In this document: positions 1-8,800 of the stretch, one piece after another | Layout of the letters: each line of letters starts with the position of its first letter | Position numbering within the stretch: position 1 is the stretch's first letter | Origin: Streptomyces rhizosphaerihabitans | Lineage (GTDB): Bacteria; Actinomycetota; Actinomycetes; Streptomycetales; Streptomycetaceae | DNA: 64,000 nt | Direction: 5' to 3' | Assembly (NCBI RefSeq): GCF_025399795.1 | Contig: NZ_JAODTZ010000004.1 | Coordinates: 248,001-312,000 of the forward strand | Position numbers and translations under genes: made by a program | The notes under the pieces: model-generated | Told to the model about the DNA's origin: nothing | Database searches by the model: none | The model's input: the letters and a program-made list of their open reading frames with translations, nothing else

Positions 1-150
1 GGGCGGGGCAGCCTGGAGGCGGGCCACCGAACGCGGGTTCATCCGTACCGGTCGGAAAATGGGATTCGGTCGTCACAATGATCGCTCCGAAGCTCAAATA
101 CGTTCTATGGATGGGGAGTTGGCGAACGGATGCCGTTCACGGTACGGCGT

Positions 151-771
151 TCAGACGCGCGCCGAAGTCATCGCCAGGGAATGCAGGAACCGCATCAGGG
201 TCATCAAGGTGTCGCGGCTCGACGCCCTGCGGCGGGCGTCGCACTTCACGATCGGGATCTCCTCGGCGAGGTCGAGCGCGGCCCGCAGGTCCTCGACCGG
301 GTACCGGGGCGCGTCGGGGAAGTCGTTTATCGCGACGACGAACGGAACGCCGCGCTCCTCCAGACGGCCGATCACGTCGAAGCTGACTTCCAGACGGCGG
401 GTGTCGATCAGGACGACCGCGCCGAGCGCTCCCTCGAACAGGCCGTTCCACAGGAACCAGAAGCGCTCCTGGCCCGGTGTGCCGAACAGGTAGAGCACCA
501 GTTGGTCCGTGATGGAGATCCGGCCGAAGTCCATGGCCACGGTGGTGGCCGTCTTGGTCTCCGACCCGTAGTTGTCGTCGACCCCGATGCCGGCCTGCGT
601 CATGGTCTCCTCGGTCGTCAGCGGCCTGATCTCGCTGACGGAGCCCACCATGGTCGTCTTGCCGACTCCGAAGCCGCCCACGATCACGATCTTCACCGCC
701 GCCTGTGCGGTGTGGGGCAGGTGGTCCTCGGCGCGAGGGCCCGTGATGGTGTCAGAGTTTTTGAAGTCCAT
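151..771 (-). CDS. Conservon GTPase (CvnD/RarD-like)
   Basis: Small Ras-like GTP-binding protein of 206 residues, the last gene of a four-gene conservon. In S. coelicolor such GTPases form a membrane-associated, G-protein-like complex with the CvnA, CvnB and CvnC proteins and influence development. A P-loop (GGFGVGKTT) lies at about residues 32-40, followed by a switch-like region and LFGTPGQERF, a DxxG-type element typical of this family. VAIND at about residue 145 fits the base-specificity N/TKxD position but with ND in place of KD, common in the family. The ATG at 771 lies 20 bases inside the end of the preceding DUF742 gene, so translation is probably coupled. By position it corresponds to rarD (conservon 9), an inference from remembered gene order. 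Confidence 0.93.
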   Translation of the reverse strand: MDFKNSDTITGPRAEDHLPHTAQAAVKIVIVGGFGVGKTTMVGSVSEIRPLTTEETMTQAGIGVDDNYGSETKTATTVAMDFGRISITDQLVLYLFGTPGQERFWFLWNGLFEGALGAVVLIDTRRLEVSFDVIGRLEERGVPFVVAINDFPDAPRYPVEDLRAALDLAEEIPIVKCDARRRASSRDTLMTLMRFLHSLAMTSARV

Positions 772-1201
772 GCATCACCGCTTCGAGGAGGGAACGGTCG
801 GGAAGCGCCTGACGGACGATCGGGGCGCGCGCCTGTACCAGTTCGGCCGCCAGCAGCTCGGTGAGCAGGACGGTCACCACGCTGAACGGCAGATTGAGAT
901 AGGCCGAGATCTCGGCCACGGACAAAGGGGCCCTGCACAGCCGCAACAGCGCCGATTGTTCCGGCTGGGCGGCGGGCGGCGACTCGGCGGCGCGTGCGAC
1001 GACCAGCGTGACCAGATCGAGCTCGGCCCGGTCGCCGCCCTCGCCGCCGCCCGTGAGCACGTACAGGCGCTCCGGGTTCTTCGGTTTGCCCTGCCCCTCC
1101 TCCCCCTCGTGGCCTTCCGGGCCCGCGAGGGGGAGGCTTGCTGCGGGAGGGTCCGGGGGCCGGTCCTCGGGTTGGCGCCGCCGGCGTTGCGGAGGAGTCA
1201 T
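752..1201 (-). CDS. Conservon DUF742 protein (CvnC/RarC-like)
   Basis: Protein of 149 residues with a DUF742 domain, the third component of a conservon. The N-terminal 45 residues are Pro/Gly/Glu-rich and look disordered. The conserved part begins near RLYVLTGG and contains a winged-helix-like segment (LCRAPLSVAEISAYLNLP) and a C-terminal LLEAVMHGLQKL. The ATG at 1201 was chosen because it overlaps the upstream roadblock gene by four bases (ATGA), the usual coupling in this operon; longer upstream reading is only the roadblock gene in another frame. Its role in the complex is inferred from family knowledge. Confidence 0.9.
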   Translation of the reverse strand: MTPPQRRRRQPEDRPPDPPAASLPLAGPEGHEGEEGQGKPKNPERLYVLTGGGEGGDRAELDLVTLVVARAAESPPAAQPEQSALLRLCRAPLSVAEISAYLNLPFSVVTVLLTELLAAELVQARAPIVRQALPDRSLLEAVMHGLQKL

Positions 1202-1605
1202 ACGGTCTGCCCGTTGTGCCTCGGCGGACTCGTCAGATGGGCGCCGATCCGTACGACGAGGTCCCGCATGCGGTTGCTCATCAGCCCCGGTTCCGCGGTC
1301 TGGTTGGCGAGCACCGCGAGGTAGGCGTTGGCTCCGGCCGACATCAGGTAGAAGTAGCCGCCGTTGATCTCGATGATGACCATCCGCATCCGGCCGTCGC
1401 TCTTGGGGATCTCGCCCGCGACGGCTCCGGCCAGGCTCTGCAGGCCCGCACAGGCCGCGGCGACCCGGTCGGCCGCGTCCGGGTCGCCGCCGTAGCGGGC
1501 GATGCGCAGCCCGTCGGCGGAGAGCACCACGATCTGCTGGATGCCCGGCACTCCGTCGGCGAGTTCCTTGAGCATCCAGTCGAAGTTGGCTCGCTGCTGG
1601 ATCAC
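1198..1605 (-). CDS. Roadblock/LC7 domain protein (CvnB/RarB-like)
   Basis: Roadblock/LC7 protein of 135 residues, the second component of the conservon. These proteins dimerise and are thought to act as GTPase regulators or scaffolds next to the CvnD GTPase. The domain fills almost the whole chain: it begins FDWMLKELADGVPGI, has the typical LSADGLRIARYGG strand, and ends GRMRMVIIEINGGYFYLM followed by a helix. It overlaps the kinase gene upstream by four bases (1602-1605) and the DUF742 gene downstream by four, so the set is read as one translationally coupled transcript. Confidence 0.93.
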   Translation of the reverse strand: MIQQRANFDWMLKELADGVPGIQQIVVLSADGLRIARYGGDPDAADRVAAACAGLQSLAGAVAGEIPKSDGRMRMVIIEINGGYFYLMSAGANAYLAVLANQTAEPGLMSNRMRDLVVRIGAHLTSPPRHNGQTV

Positions 1606-3188
1606 TTGAGGTCCCCCTCGTCGTCGGCCTCGGCAGGGGCCGGCTGGTTGTCCGTGCTGAATGCGGTCGGGTCCGGGTCACCCTTGAGTCCGTTCATGAA
1701 CGCCTCGACCCACAGCCCGGGTTCGGGCTCCTTCTCCTGCGGTTCGGGCTCGGGCTCCCACAAGGACGAGGCGCCTGCGGCCTCGGCGGCCTCCTGCTCG
1801 GCGCGCGCCTCGGCGTACCGCTGGCTGAGCGGGACCTTGACCCGGCTGCGGCGCTGCGGCAGACCGCCCGGCGTCCACTCGGTGACCACCGGGACGTCGT
1901 CCTCGCGGAGGTCACCGCTCGACGAGGGGATGCGGGGGCCCGTGGTCGGCCGGCGCTTCTTGGGCTTGCGCGCCGGGCCCTCGACCCCGCCGTTGTCGAT
2001 GCCGGCCACGGAGGTGGCTCCGATGCCGTGCGCGAGACCGGGGGCGAAGTCGGTGGTGAGCATGTCGCGCGGGGCGACGAGGACCGCGCGGACACCGCCG
2101 TACGCGGACTGCCGCAGCGAGATCTGCATGCTGTACATCTGCGCGAGTCGTCCGACGACGGCCATGCCGAGCCGGGGCGCCTGGCCCATGACGTTCGGGT
2201 CGACGCCCGCCGCGGCCAGCCGGAGCAGCTCCTCGATCTTGCCGCGGGCCTCGTCGCTGAGACTGACGCCGCCGTCCTCGATCTCGATGGCGATGCCGGT
2301 CTGCACCTCGATGGCGGTGACGTGCACCTTGGTGTGCGGCGGCGAGTACCGGGTGGCGTTGTCCAGGAGCTCGGCCAGGGCGTGGATGAGCGGTTCGACG
2401 GACACGCCGTTGACGGCGATGTCGACGATGTTGTGCAGCTCGATGCGCCGGTACTCCAGGATGCGGGACATCGCGCCGCGCAGCACGCTGAACAGCGGTA
2501 CGGGCTCAGGCCATTGGCGTCCGGGGCGGCCGCCGCCGAGCACGGCGATGGAGTCGGCGAGCCGGCCGATCAGCGCGGTGCCGTGGTCGATGCGCAGCAG
2601 GTCGTCGAAGACCTCGGGGTTGCGCCCGTGGTCCTCCTCCATCTCGCGGAGTTCGTTGTTCTGCTGGTGGACGATGGCCTGGACGCGCCGGGCGATGTTG
2701 ACGAAGGAGCGCTGCGCGGCGTCGCGCATCGACTCCTCGGTGTCGACGATCTTGAGCAGTTTCTTCAGCAAGTCCTTCTGGGACTTGGGGACTTCGCGGA
2801 GCTCCGGGTTGTCGCGGCCCAGGGTGCGAACGACCTCCGAGGGGGAATCCCCGTCGTGCAGTCGGTCGATCGCGTACGGCAGGACCTCCCGGGTGAAGCG
2901 CACGATCTCCTGATCGTGCGCGGCGATGCGCTGTTCCAGGGAGGCGGTGCGGCGCGCGAAGTCGGCCCGCAGCTCACGGGCGACGCGGCCGCGGCGGACG
3001 GCTTCGCCGCCGATCGCGATGACCAGAAGCGTGGCGAAGCCACCGCACAGGGCGACCGCGCCCCGGGCCGGCTCCGTCACCGCGGCGACTGCGGCGCCGG
3101 TCGCCACCGCCATCAGTATGGCCGGCAGCAACAGCACGCGCGCGTAGGGAAGTTCACTGTCACCGGGAGGCGATTGAACACTCACCAT
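1602..3188 (-). CDS. Conservon sensor histidine kinase-like protein (CvnA/RarA-like)
   Basis: Membrane protein of 528 residues that heads the conservon. Two hydrophobic segments near the N-terminus (about residues 17-36 and 44-65) are followed by a linker helix, an H-box-like segment (LRIDHGTALIGRLADS) and a HATPase_c domain with an N box (HALAELLDNATRYS) and a G box (IEIEDGGVSLS). The last 120 residues are Pro/Glu-rich and probably disordered. No separate response regulator is present, as is normal for conservons, which signal through the roadblock and GTPase partners. I chose the ATG at 3188 because AGAGGG precedes it at good spacing; the frame stays open to 3263 but without a better ribosome site. 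Confidence 0.9.
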   Translation of the reverse strand: MVSVQSPPGDSELPYARVLLLPAILMAVATGAAVAAVTEPARGAVALCGGFATLLVIAIGGEAVRRGRVARELRADFARRTASLEQRIAAHDQEIVRFTREVLPYAIDRLHDGDSPSEVVRTLGRDNPELREVPKSQKDLLKKLLKIVDTEESMRDAAQRSFVNIARRVQAIVHQQNNELREMEEDHGRNPEVFDDLLRIDHGTALIGRLADSIAVLGGGRPGRQWPEPVPLFSVLRGAMSRILEYRRIELHNIVDIAVNGVSVEPLIHALAELLDNATRYSPPHTKVHVTAIEVQTGIAIEIEDGGVSLSDEARGKIEELLRLAAAGVDPNVMGQAPRLGMAVVGRLAQMYSMQISLRQSAYGGVRAVLVAPRDMLTTDFAPGLAHGIGATSVAGIDNGGVEGPARKPKKRRPTTGPRIPSSSGDLREDDVPVVTEWTPGGLPQRRSRVKVPLSQRYAEARAEQEAAEAAGASSLWEPEPEPQEKEPEPGLWVEAFMNGLKGDPDPTAFSTDNQPAPAEADDEGDLK

Positions 3189-3551
3189 GTATGCCCTCTG
3201 AGACAAGTCGGCTGGGGGTGGGGGAGGTTTGTGGGGGAAACGACATGGATCAACACGGATCAAACGAGATCTTCGGAACTTTTGGGAACAAACGCACGAT
3301 TACATCCCAACTCGGTGCGCTGCGGGCGAGCTTAGTCCGACCGGATCAACGCTGTGTCATATTCAGCAAGCACCTGAAAACGCCCATAAGACTGGAGTAC
3401 CCTCAGCCCCATTTGCACGCTGCGCCTCCGTACGCACACGGTGCGTGATGCCGTGCGGACGTGCGAAACCGCGGCTCACCGGGGCGATCGCGGCTCGGCC
3501 GGGGCGAAGCGGCGACGGTGGAGCGATGGAGAGGAAAGCGGCGGTGAAGGC
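3189..3551. other. Intergenic region upstream of the conservon
   Basis: About 360 bases between the minus-strand kinase and the end of the minus-strand TetR gene. It must carry the conservon promoter. The part at 3240-3420 is noticeably less GC-rich than its surroundings. I could not pick out a convincing -10/-35 pair, a strong hairpin or a small gene. Confidence 0.5.
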
Positions 3552-4178
3552 TCAGATTCCGGCGATGCGCAGCGCCGCGTCCGCCGTGGCCTCGGCGAAG
3601 GCGGACACCGGACGCTGCGGATCGGAGCGGTGCACGAGGATGACGCCCTCGATCAGCCCGAACAGCAGATCCGTCCGCAGATCCAGCTCACTCTTGGCGA
3701 GCGCTCCCCCTGCCGCCGTCGCGGCGAGCAACTGCCGGTAGGTGTCCTTGAGTTCGGCCCGCACGGCATGGAACCCGGCGAAGCGCTCGGTGCGCACCTC
3801 GGGCAGCAGATAGAGGCCGCCGAGGTTGTGCGGGCCGCCGCAGAGCACCTCCACGTCGGTGCGGCACAGCTCCCACAGCCGGCCCTCCGCGGGCGCCGCG
3901 TCGTCGGCGAGGAGCTCGCGGGCGAACGCCAGCGACGGCGTGACCGTGGACTCCAGGAGCTCGGCGAGCAGCTCCTCCTTGCCGGACACGTAGTGGTACA
4001 TGGACGCCTGGCGCATGCCCGCCCGCTCGGCGACGGCACGGGTGGTGGTGGCCGCATATCCCCGCGTCGTGAACAACTCGGCGGCGGCGTCGAGCAGTTC
4101 GGCGCGCGGCGTCAGTCCGCTGTCCGGCCGCTGCGCTACCCGCGGCCTGCCGACCCGTCGTCCGCCACCCGTTCCCAT
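3552..4178 (-). CDS. TetR family transcriptional regulator of the DUF1989/carboxylase cluster
   Basis: TetR-type repressor of 208 residues. The N-terminal helix-turn-helix covers about residues 27-72 (ELFTTRGYAATTTRAVAERA, then ASMYHYVSGKEEL), followed by a helical ligand and dimer domain. The ATG at 4178 gives a normal TetR length; the open frame continues to 4316 but encodes only low-complexity Arg/Pro/Gly sequence. It is divergent from the DUF1989-carboxylase-hydrolase operon, and a perfect 22-bp palindrome (4347-4368) lies in the shared intergenic space, so it most likely represses that operon. Its ligand is unknown; guanidine, urea or a pathway intermediate is a guess. Confidence 0.9.
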   Translation of the reverse strand: MGTGGGRRVGRPRVAQRPDSGLTPRAELLDAAAELFTTRGYAATTTRAVAERAGMRQASMYHYVSGKEELLAELLESTVTPSLAFARELLADDAAPAEGRLWELCRTDVEVLCGGPHNLGGLYLLPEVRTERFAGFHAVRAELKDTYRQLLAATAAGGALAKSELDLRTDLLFGLIEGVILVHRSDPQRPVSAFAEATADAALRIAGI

Positions 4179-4346
4179 ACGTTCGATCCTCGCACACACG
4201 AGGTGCGCCGACGGGGTGCCGCGACGCGCACGACGGACCCCGGGCGGCGGTGCGCGGACCCCGCCCTCCCCGGCTGCGCACCCCCGTGAGGGACAGGTAA
4301 CCGCGCGGCAACACACGGGACACGGCCGCGACCCACCCCGCCCCTA

Positions 4347-4368
4347 ATTTCTGTCGGGCGACAGAAAT
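4347..4368. promoter_or_regulatory. Perfect 22-bp palindrome, probable TetR operator
   Basis: ATTTCTGTCG, two spacer bases, then CGACAGAAAT: two perfect 10-bp arms. It lies 25 bases before the ATG of the first DUF1989 gene and between divergent genes. Size, symmetry and place fit a TetR operator. The first gene's ribosome site (GGAG at 4375-4382) follows directly. Binding is inferred. Confidence 0.75.
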
Positions 4369-4392
4369 GACCCAGGAGCCGGAGGACCCGCG

Positions 4393-5217
4393 ATGGCGAC
4401 AGCGACCACCTACGGAGCGCGCGACCACGCCCGCGCCCAGCAGGGAACCCGTACGGAGGCCATGCCCGTGGTCCCCGCGGGCGACTGGCCGGCGCCGCCC
4501 TGCGAGGCGGGCCATCTGGTGTGGGCGGAGACCGTGGCGGGCGGCAACTACACGCACAAGGTGCTGGCCCGGGGCACCGAACTGCGCCTGACCGACCTCA
4601 CCGGCGACGCCTGTGCGCACCTGCTGCTGTATGTCGCGGACCGCCCGTGGGAGCGCCTGAACGTCGCCGACACCGTCAAGGTCCAGTGGAACGCCTATCT
4701 GGGCCAGGGGCAGTTGCTCCTCTCCGACCAGGGCCGGGTGCTGGCCTCGGTGGTCGCCGACTCCTCCGGACGGCACGACGCCCTGTGCGGCACCTCCACG
4801 CTCGTACGCAACACGGAGCGGTACGGGGACGGCACTCCGCAGTCCGCGTCCCCGGCCGGACGCGAGCTGTTCAAACTGGCCGCCGCCAAGAACGGGCTCA
4901 CACCCCGCGATCTGCCGCCCTCCCTCTCGTTCTTCCAGGGCGTGGAGATCGGCGACGACGGCTCACTCGACTTCACCGGCTCGGCCGGACCCGGTGGCAG
5001 CGTCACCCTGCGCGCCGAGCAGGACGTCACCGTGCTGATCGCGAACGTGCCGCACCCGGCCGATCCGCGCCCCGGCTACACGAGCACCCCCCTGGAGGTG
5101 CTGGCCTGGCGCGCACGGGCGACCGCGGCGGGCGACCCGCTGTGGGAGGCCACGCCCGAGGGCCGCCGCGCCTTCCTCAACACCACCGAATTCCTTGCCA
5201 CGAGGGGGCTCGCATGA
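4393..5217 (+). CDS. DUF1989 protein, urea carboxylase-associated protein 2 type (probable carboxyguanidine deiminase subunit)
   Basis: Protein of 274 residues in the DUF1989 family, the longer of two paralogues encoded in tandem here. Such pairs were long named urea carboxylase-associated proteins 1 and 2; published work shows that homologous pairs form carboxyguanidine deiminase (CgdAB), which converts carboxyguanidine to allophanate. Family hallmarks visible are GGNYTHKVLARGTELRLTD near residue 50, the segment around SDQGRVLASVVADSSGRHDALCG, and FFQGVEIGDDGSLDF in the C-terminal half. It overlaps the next gene by four bases (ATGA). Together with the biotin carboxylase downstream it forms the first two steps of guanidine or urea breakdown. 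The substrate is not proven by sequence. Confidence 0.88.
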   Translation: MATATTYGARDHARAQQGTRTEAMPVVPAGDWPAPPCEAGHLVWAETVAGGNYTHKVLARGTELRLTDLTGDACAHLLLYVADRPWERLNVADTVKVQWNAYLGQGQLLLSDQGRVLASVVADSSGRHDALCGTSTLVRNTERYGDGTPQSASPAGRELFKLAAAKNGLTPRDLPPSLSFFQGVEIGDDGSLDFTGSAGPGGSVTLRAEQDVTVLIANVPHPADPRPGYTSTPLEVLAWRARATAAGDPLWEATPEGRRAFLNTTEFLATRGLA

Positions 5218-5813
5218 CGCACGTCACCGTCCCGGCCAGGGCCGCCTGGTCCGCCGTCGTCCGCAGCGGTCAGACGCTCACCGTCACCGATCTGCACGGC
5301 AACCAGGCCGTCGACTTCCTGGTGTACGACGCCGAGGACACCGCCGTCCGCTACAGCGCGCCGGACACCATCCAGGCGCAGGGGAACATCTTCCTGACCA
5401 CGGGCAGCGTGCTGATGTCCAACGAACACACCCCGCTGATGACCGTCGTCGAGGACGAGGTCGGCCGGCACGACACGGTCGGCGGCGCCTGCTCCAAGGA
5501 GTCGAACACCCTGCGCTACGGGCACCACACCTGGTCCCAGCACGCCTGCGTGGACAACTTCCTCGCGGAGGGCGCCCGTCACGGCCTCGGCAAGCGCGAT
5601 CTCGTCTCGAACATCAACTGGTACATGAACGTGCCCGTCGAGAAGGACGGCACCCTCGGCATCGTCGACGGCATCTCCGCGCCCGGACTGCGACTGACCC
5701 TGCGCGCCGAACGCGATGTGATCGTGCTGGTCTCCAACTGCCCGCAGATCAACAACCCGTGCAACGGCTTCGAACCGACGGCGGTCGCGATCACGATCGG
5801 GGCTTCCGCATGA
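5214..5813 (+). CDS. DUF1989 protein, urea carboxylase-associated protein 1 type (probable carboxyguanidine deiminase subunit)
   Basis: Second DUF1989 protein, 199 residues, the short paralogue. It shares with its neighbour the pattern of a strand with TVTDLHGNQAVDFLVY, then VLMSNEHTPLMTVVEDEVGRHDT and a C-terminal LRAERDVIVLVSNCPQINN. The N-terminal extension of the longer partner is absent. ATG at 5214 sits in the ATGA overlap with the upstream gene, and its own stop overlaps the carboxylase start by four bases, so all three are translated in a coupled way, which suits equimolar complex subunits. The proposed function is hydrolytic deimination of carboxyguanidine with its partner, by family precedent. 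Confidence 0.88.
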   Translation: MTHVTVPARAAWSAVVRSGQTLTVTDLHGNQAVDFLVYDAEDTAVRYSAPDTIQAQGNIFLTTGSVLMSNEHTPLMTVVEDEVGRHDTVGGACSKESNTLRYGHHTWSQHACVDNFLAEGARHGLGKRDLVSNINWYMNVPVEKDGTLGIVDGISAPGLRLTLRAERDVIVLVSNCPQINNPCNGFEPTAVAITIGASA

Positions 5814-8800
5814 CCTTCGACACCCTGCTGATCGCCAACCGCGGCGAGATCGCCGTCCGGATCATCCGGACGGCCCGCGAACTGGGCCTGCGCACGGTCG
5901 CCGTGTACTCCGACGCCGACCGCGCCGCGCCCCACGTACGGCTCGCCGACGAGGCCGTACGCCTCGGCCCGGCCCCCGCCAAGGAGTCCTACCTCGACGG
6001 CGACCTGGTCCTGAAGGCGGCCAAGGACACCGGGGCGGGGGCCATCCACCCCGGGTACGGCTTCCTGTCCGAGGACGCGGCGTTCGCGCGGCGCTGCGAG
6101 GACGCCGGGATCGTGTTCGTCGGGCCGACGCCGGAACAGCTGGAGCTGTTCGGCGCCAAGCACACGGCACGGGCGGCCGCCGAGGCCGCGGGAGTGCCGC
6201 TGGCGCCGGGCACGGGACTGCTCCCCGGCCTTCCCGAGGCCCTGGAGGCGGCCGGGTGCATCGGCTATCCCGTCATGCTCAAGGCCACCGGCGGAGGCGG
6301 CGGCATCGGAATGTCGGCATGTCGATCCGCCGACGAACTGACCGAGGCCTGGGACCGGGTACAGCGCGTCGCGGCGGCCTCCTTCTCCTCCGCCGGAGTT
6401 TTCCTCGAACGCCTGGTCGAACACGCCCGCCATGTCGAGGTGCAGGTCTTCGGCGACGGCCGGGGCCGTGTCGTCACCTTCGGCGACCGCGACTGCTCGC
6501 TCCAGCGCCGCAACCAGAAGGTCCTGGAGGAGGCCCCCGCCCCGGGCCTGCCCTCCGACGTGCGCGACCGACTCGCCTTCGCCGCACGCGAGTTGTGCGC
6601 CTCGGTCGGCTACCGCTCGGCCGGGACCGTCGAGTTCGTGTACGACGCCGCCCGCGAGGAGGCGTACTTCCTTGAGGTCAACACCCGTCTCCAGGTGGAA
6701 CATCCGGTCACAGAGGAGATCTACGGCGTCGACCTGGTCGCCTGGATGCTGCGCCTGGCCCGGGGCGAGTCCGATGTCGTACGGGATCCGGGGACGCCCC
6801 GCGGTCACGCCGTCGAGGCGCGGGTGTACGCCGAGGACCCCTCGCGCGAACACCGGCCGAGCGCGGGCCTGTTGACGCGGGTCGAGTTCCCCGGCGGCGT
6901 CCGCGTGGACGGCTGGGTCGAGACGGGCACCGAAGTGACCACGTCGTACGACCCGATGCTCGCGAAGATCATCGCGTACGGGCCGGACCGGGAACACGCA
7001 CTGGAGCGGCTCGACGAGGCACTGGCCAGAACCCGGGTGGACGGCATCGAGACCAACCTGGGTCTGGTGCGGGCCGCCCTCGCCGATCCGTCCTTCCGGC
7101 GGGCGGCGCACTCGACGGCCACCCTTGCGGGTGTCACCGATCCCACCCCACGCATCGAGGTCGTGTCCGGCGGCACGCTCACCACCGTGCAGGACTGGCC
7201 CGGCCGCACCGGCTACTGGCAGGTCGGGGTACCGCCGTGCGGCCCGATGGACGACCTCTCCTTCCGGCTCGGCAACCGTGCGCTCGGCAACCCCGAGGGC
7301 GCACCGGGGCTCGAATGCACTCTGCGGGGACCGGCGTTGAGGTTCACCCACGCCACGACGGTCTGTGTCACGGGTGCTCCCGCGCCGGTCACGGTGGACG
7401 GGGCGGCCATCGCCCAGTGGGAGCCGGTGACCGTGCCGGCCGGGGCGGTTCTGGAGGTCGGCGCGCCCACCGGGCACGGCCTGCGCACCTATGTGCTGTT
7501 CGCGGGCGGCGGCCTGGACGTGCCCGCGTTCCTCGGCAGCGCCTCCACCTTCACCCTCGGCCGGTTCGGCGGCCACGGGGGCCGGACCCTGCGGACCGGC
7601 GACGTCCTGCACGGCGGCGCGGTCACGGCACTCGGGGCACCCGTGCCACCCGGCGAGCGTCCCGGCTTCACGGCCGAGTGGCGGGTCGGCGCCCTCGAAG
7701 GACCGCACGCGGCACCGGAGTTCTTCACCGAGGACGACATCCACGACTTCTACGCCGCCGACTGGAAGGTCCACTTCAACTCTGCCCGCACCGGCGTACG
7801 GCTCATCGGCCCGAAGCCCCGCTGGGCCCGCGCGGACGGCGGCGAGGCCGGCCTGCACCCGTCCAACATCCACGACACGCCGTACTCGGTCGGCGCCGTC
7901 GACTACACCGGCGACATGCCGGTGCTGCTCGGCCCGGACGGCCCCTCGCTCGGCGGCTTCGTCTGTCCGGCGACCGTCGTCAGCACCGAGCGCTGGAAGC
8001 TCGGCCAGTTCCGCCCCGGCGACACCGTGCGCTTCGCGCCGCTCGCCGACGACGGTTCGGCGCGGCCCGCGATCGTCGACGGCGGGGTGCTCGCCCGGGA
8101 CGGCGATGTGACGTACCGCCGCAGCGGCGACGACAACCTGCTGGTCGAGTTCGGGCCCATGCAGCTGGACCTGGCCCTGCGCATGCGGGTCCACGCGCTG
8201 ATGGAGGCGGTGACGGAGGCGGACCTCGACGGTGTCACCGACCTCACACCGGGCATCCGCTCGCTCCAGATCCAGGCGGACCCGCGCCGGCTGCCCCAGC
8301 GCGAACTCCTGGACACCGTACGGCGGACGGTCCGCGCGCTCCCGCCGAGCGACCAGCTCGTCGTCCCCTCCCGGACCGTCCATCTCCCGCTGTCCTGGGA
8401 CGACCCGGCCACCCGCGAGGCCATCGCCCGCTACATGGCCGGTGTCCGCGACGACGCTCCCTGGTGCCCGTGGAACATCGAGTTCATCCGCCGCGTGAAC
8501 GGCCTCGATTCGGTGGACGACGTGTACCGCACGGTCTTCGACGCGGAGTATCTCGTCCTCGGCCTGGGCGATGTGTACCTGGGCGCGCCGGTCGCCACCC
8601 CGCTGGACCCGCGCCACCGCCTGGTGACCACCAAGTACAACCCGGCCCGCACCTGGACCGCCGAGAACTCGGTCGGCATCGGAGGCGCCTACCTCTGCGT
8701 CTACGGCATGGAGGGCCCCGGCGGCTACCAGTTCGTCGGCCGGACGACCCAGGTGTGGTCGGGCTGGCAGCAGCGCGGCGCGTTCGAGCCGGGCTCGCCC

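Noticed and set aside
1..42. Possible start of a minus-strand gene (ATG at 42) running out of the window, at the place expected for the rarE P450
   Set aside because: Only 14 codons are visible, no ribosome site precedes it and the residues are not diagnostic.
4179..4392. Guanidine riboswitch before the DUF1989/carboxylase operon
   Set aside because: I looked for the conserved paired loops and ACGR-type motifs and saw only the 22-bp palindrome; the short leader leaves little room.
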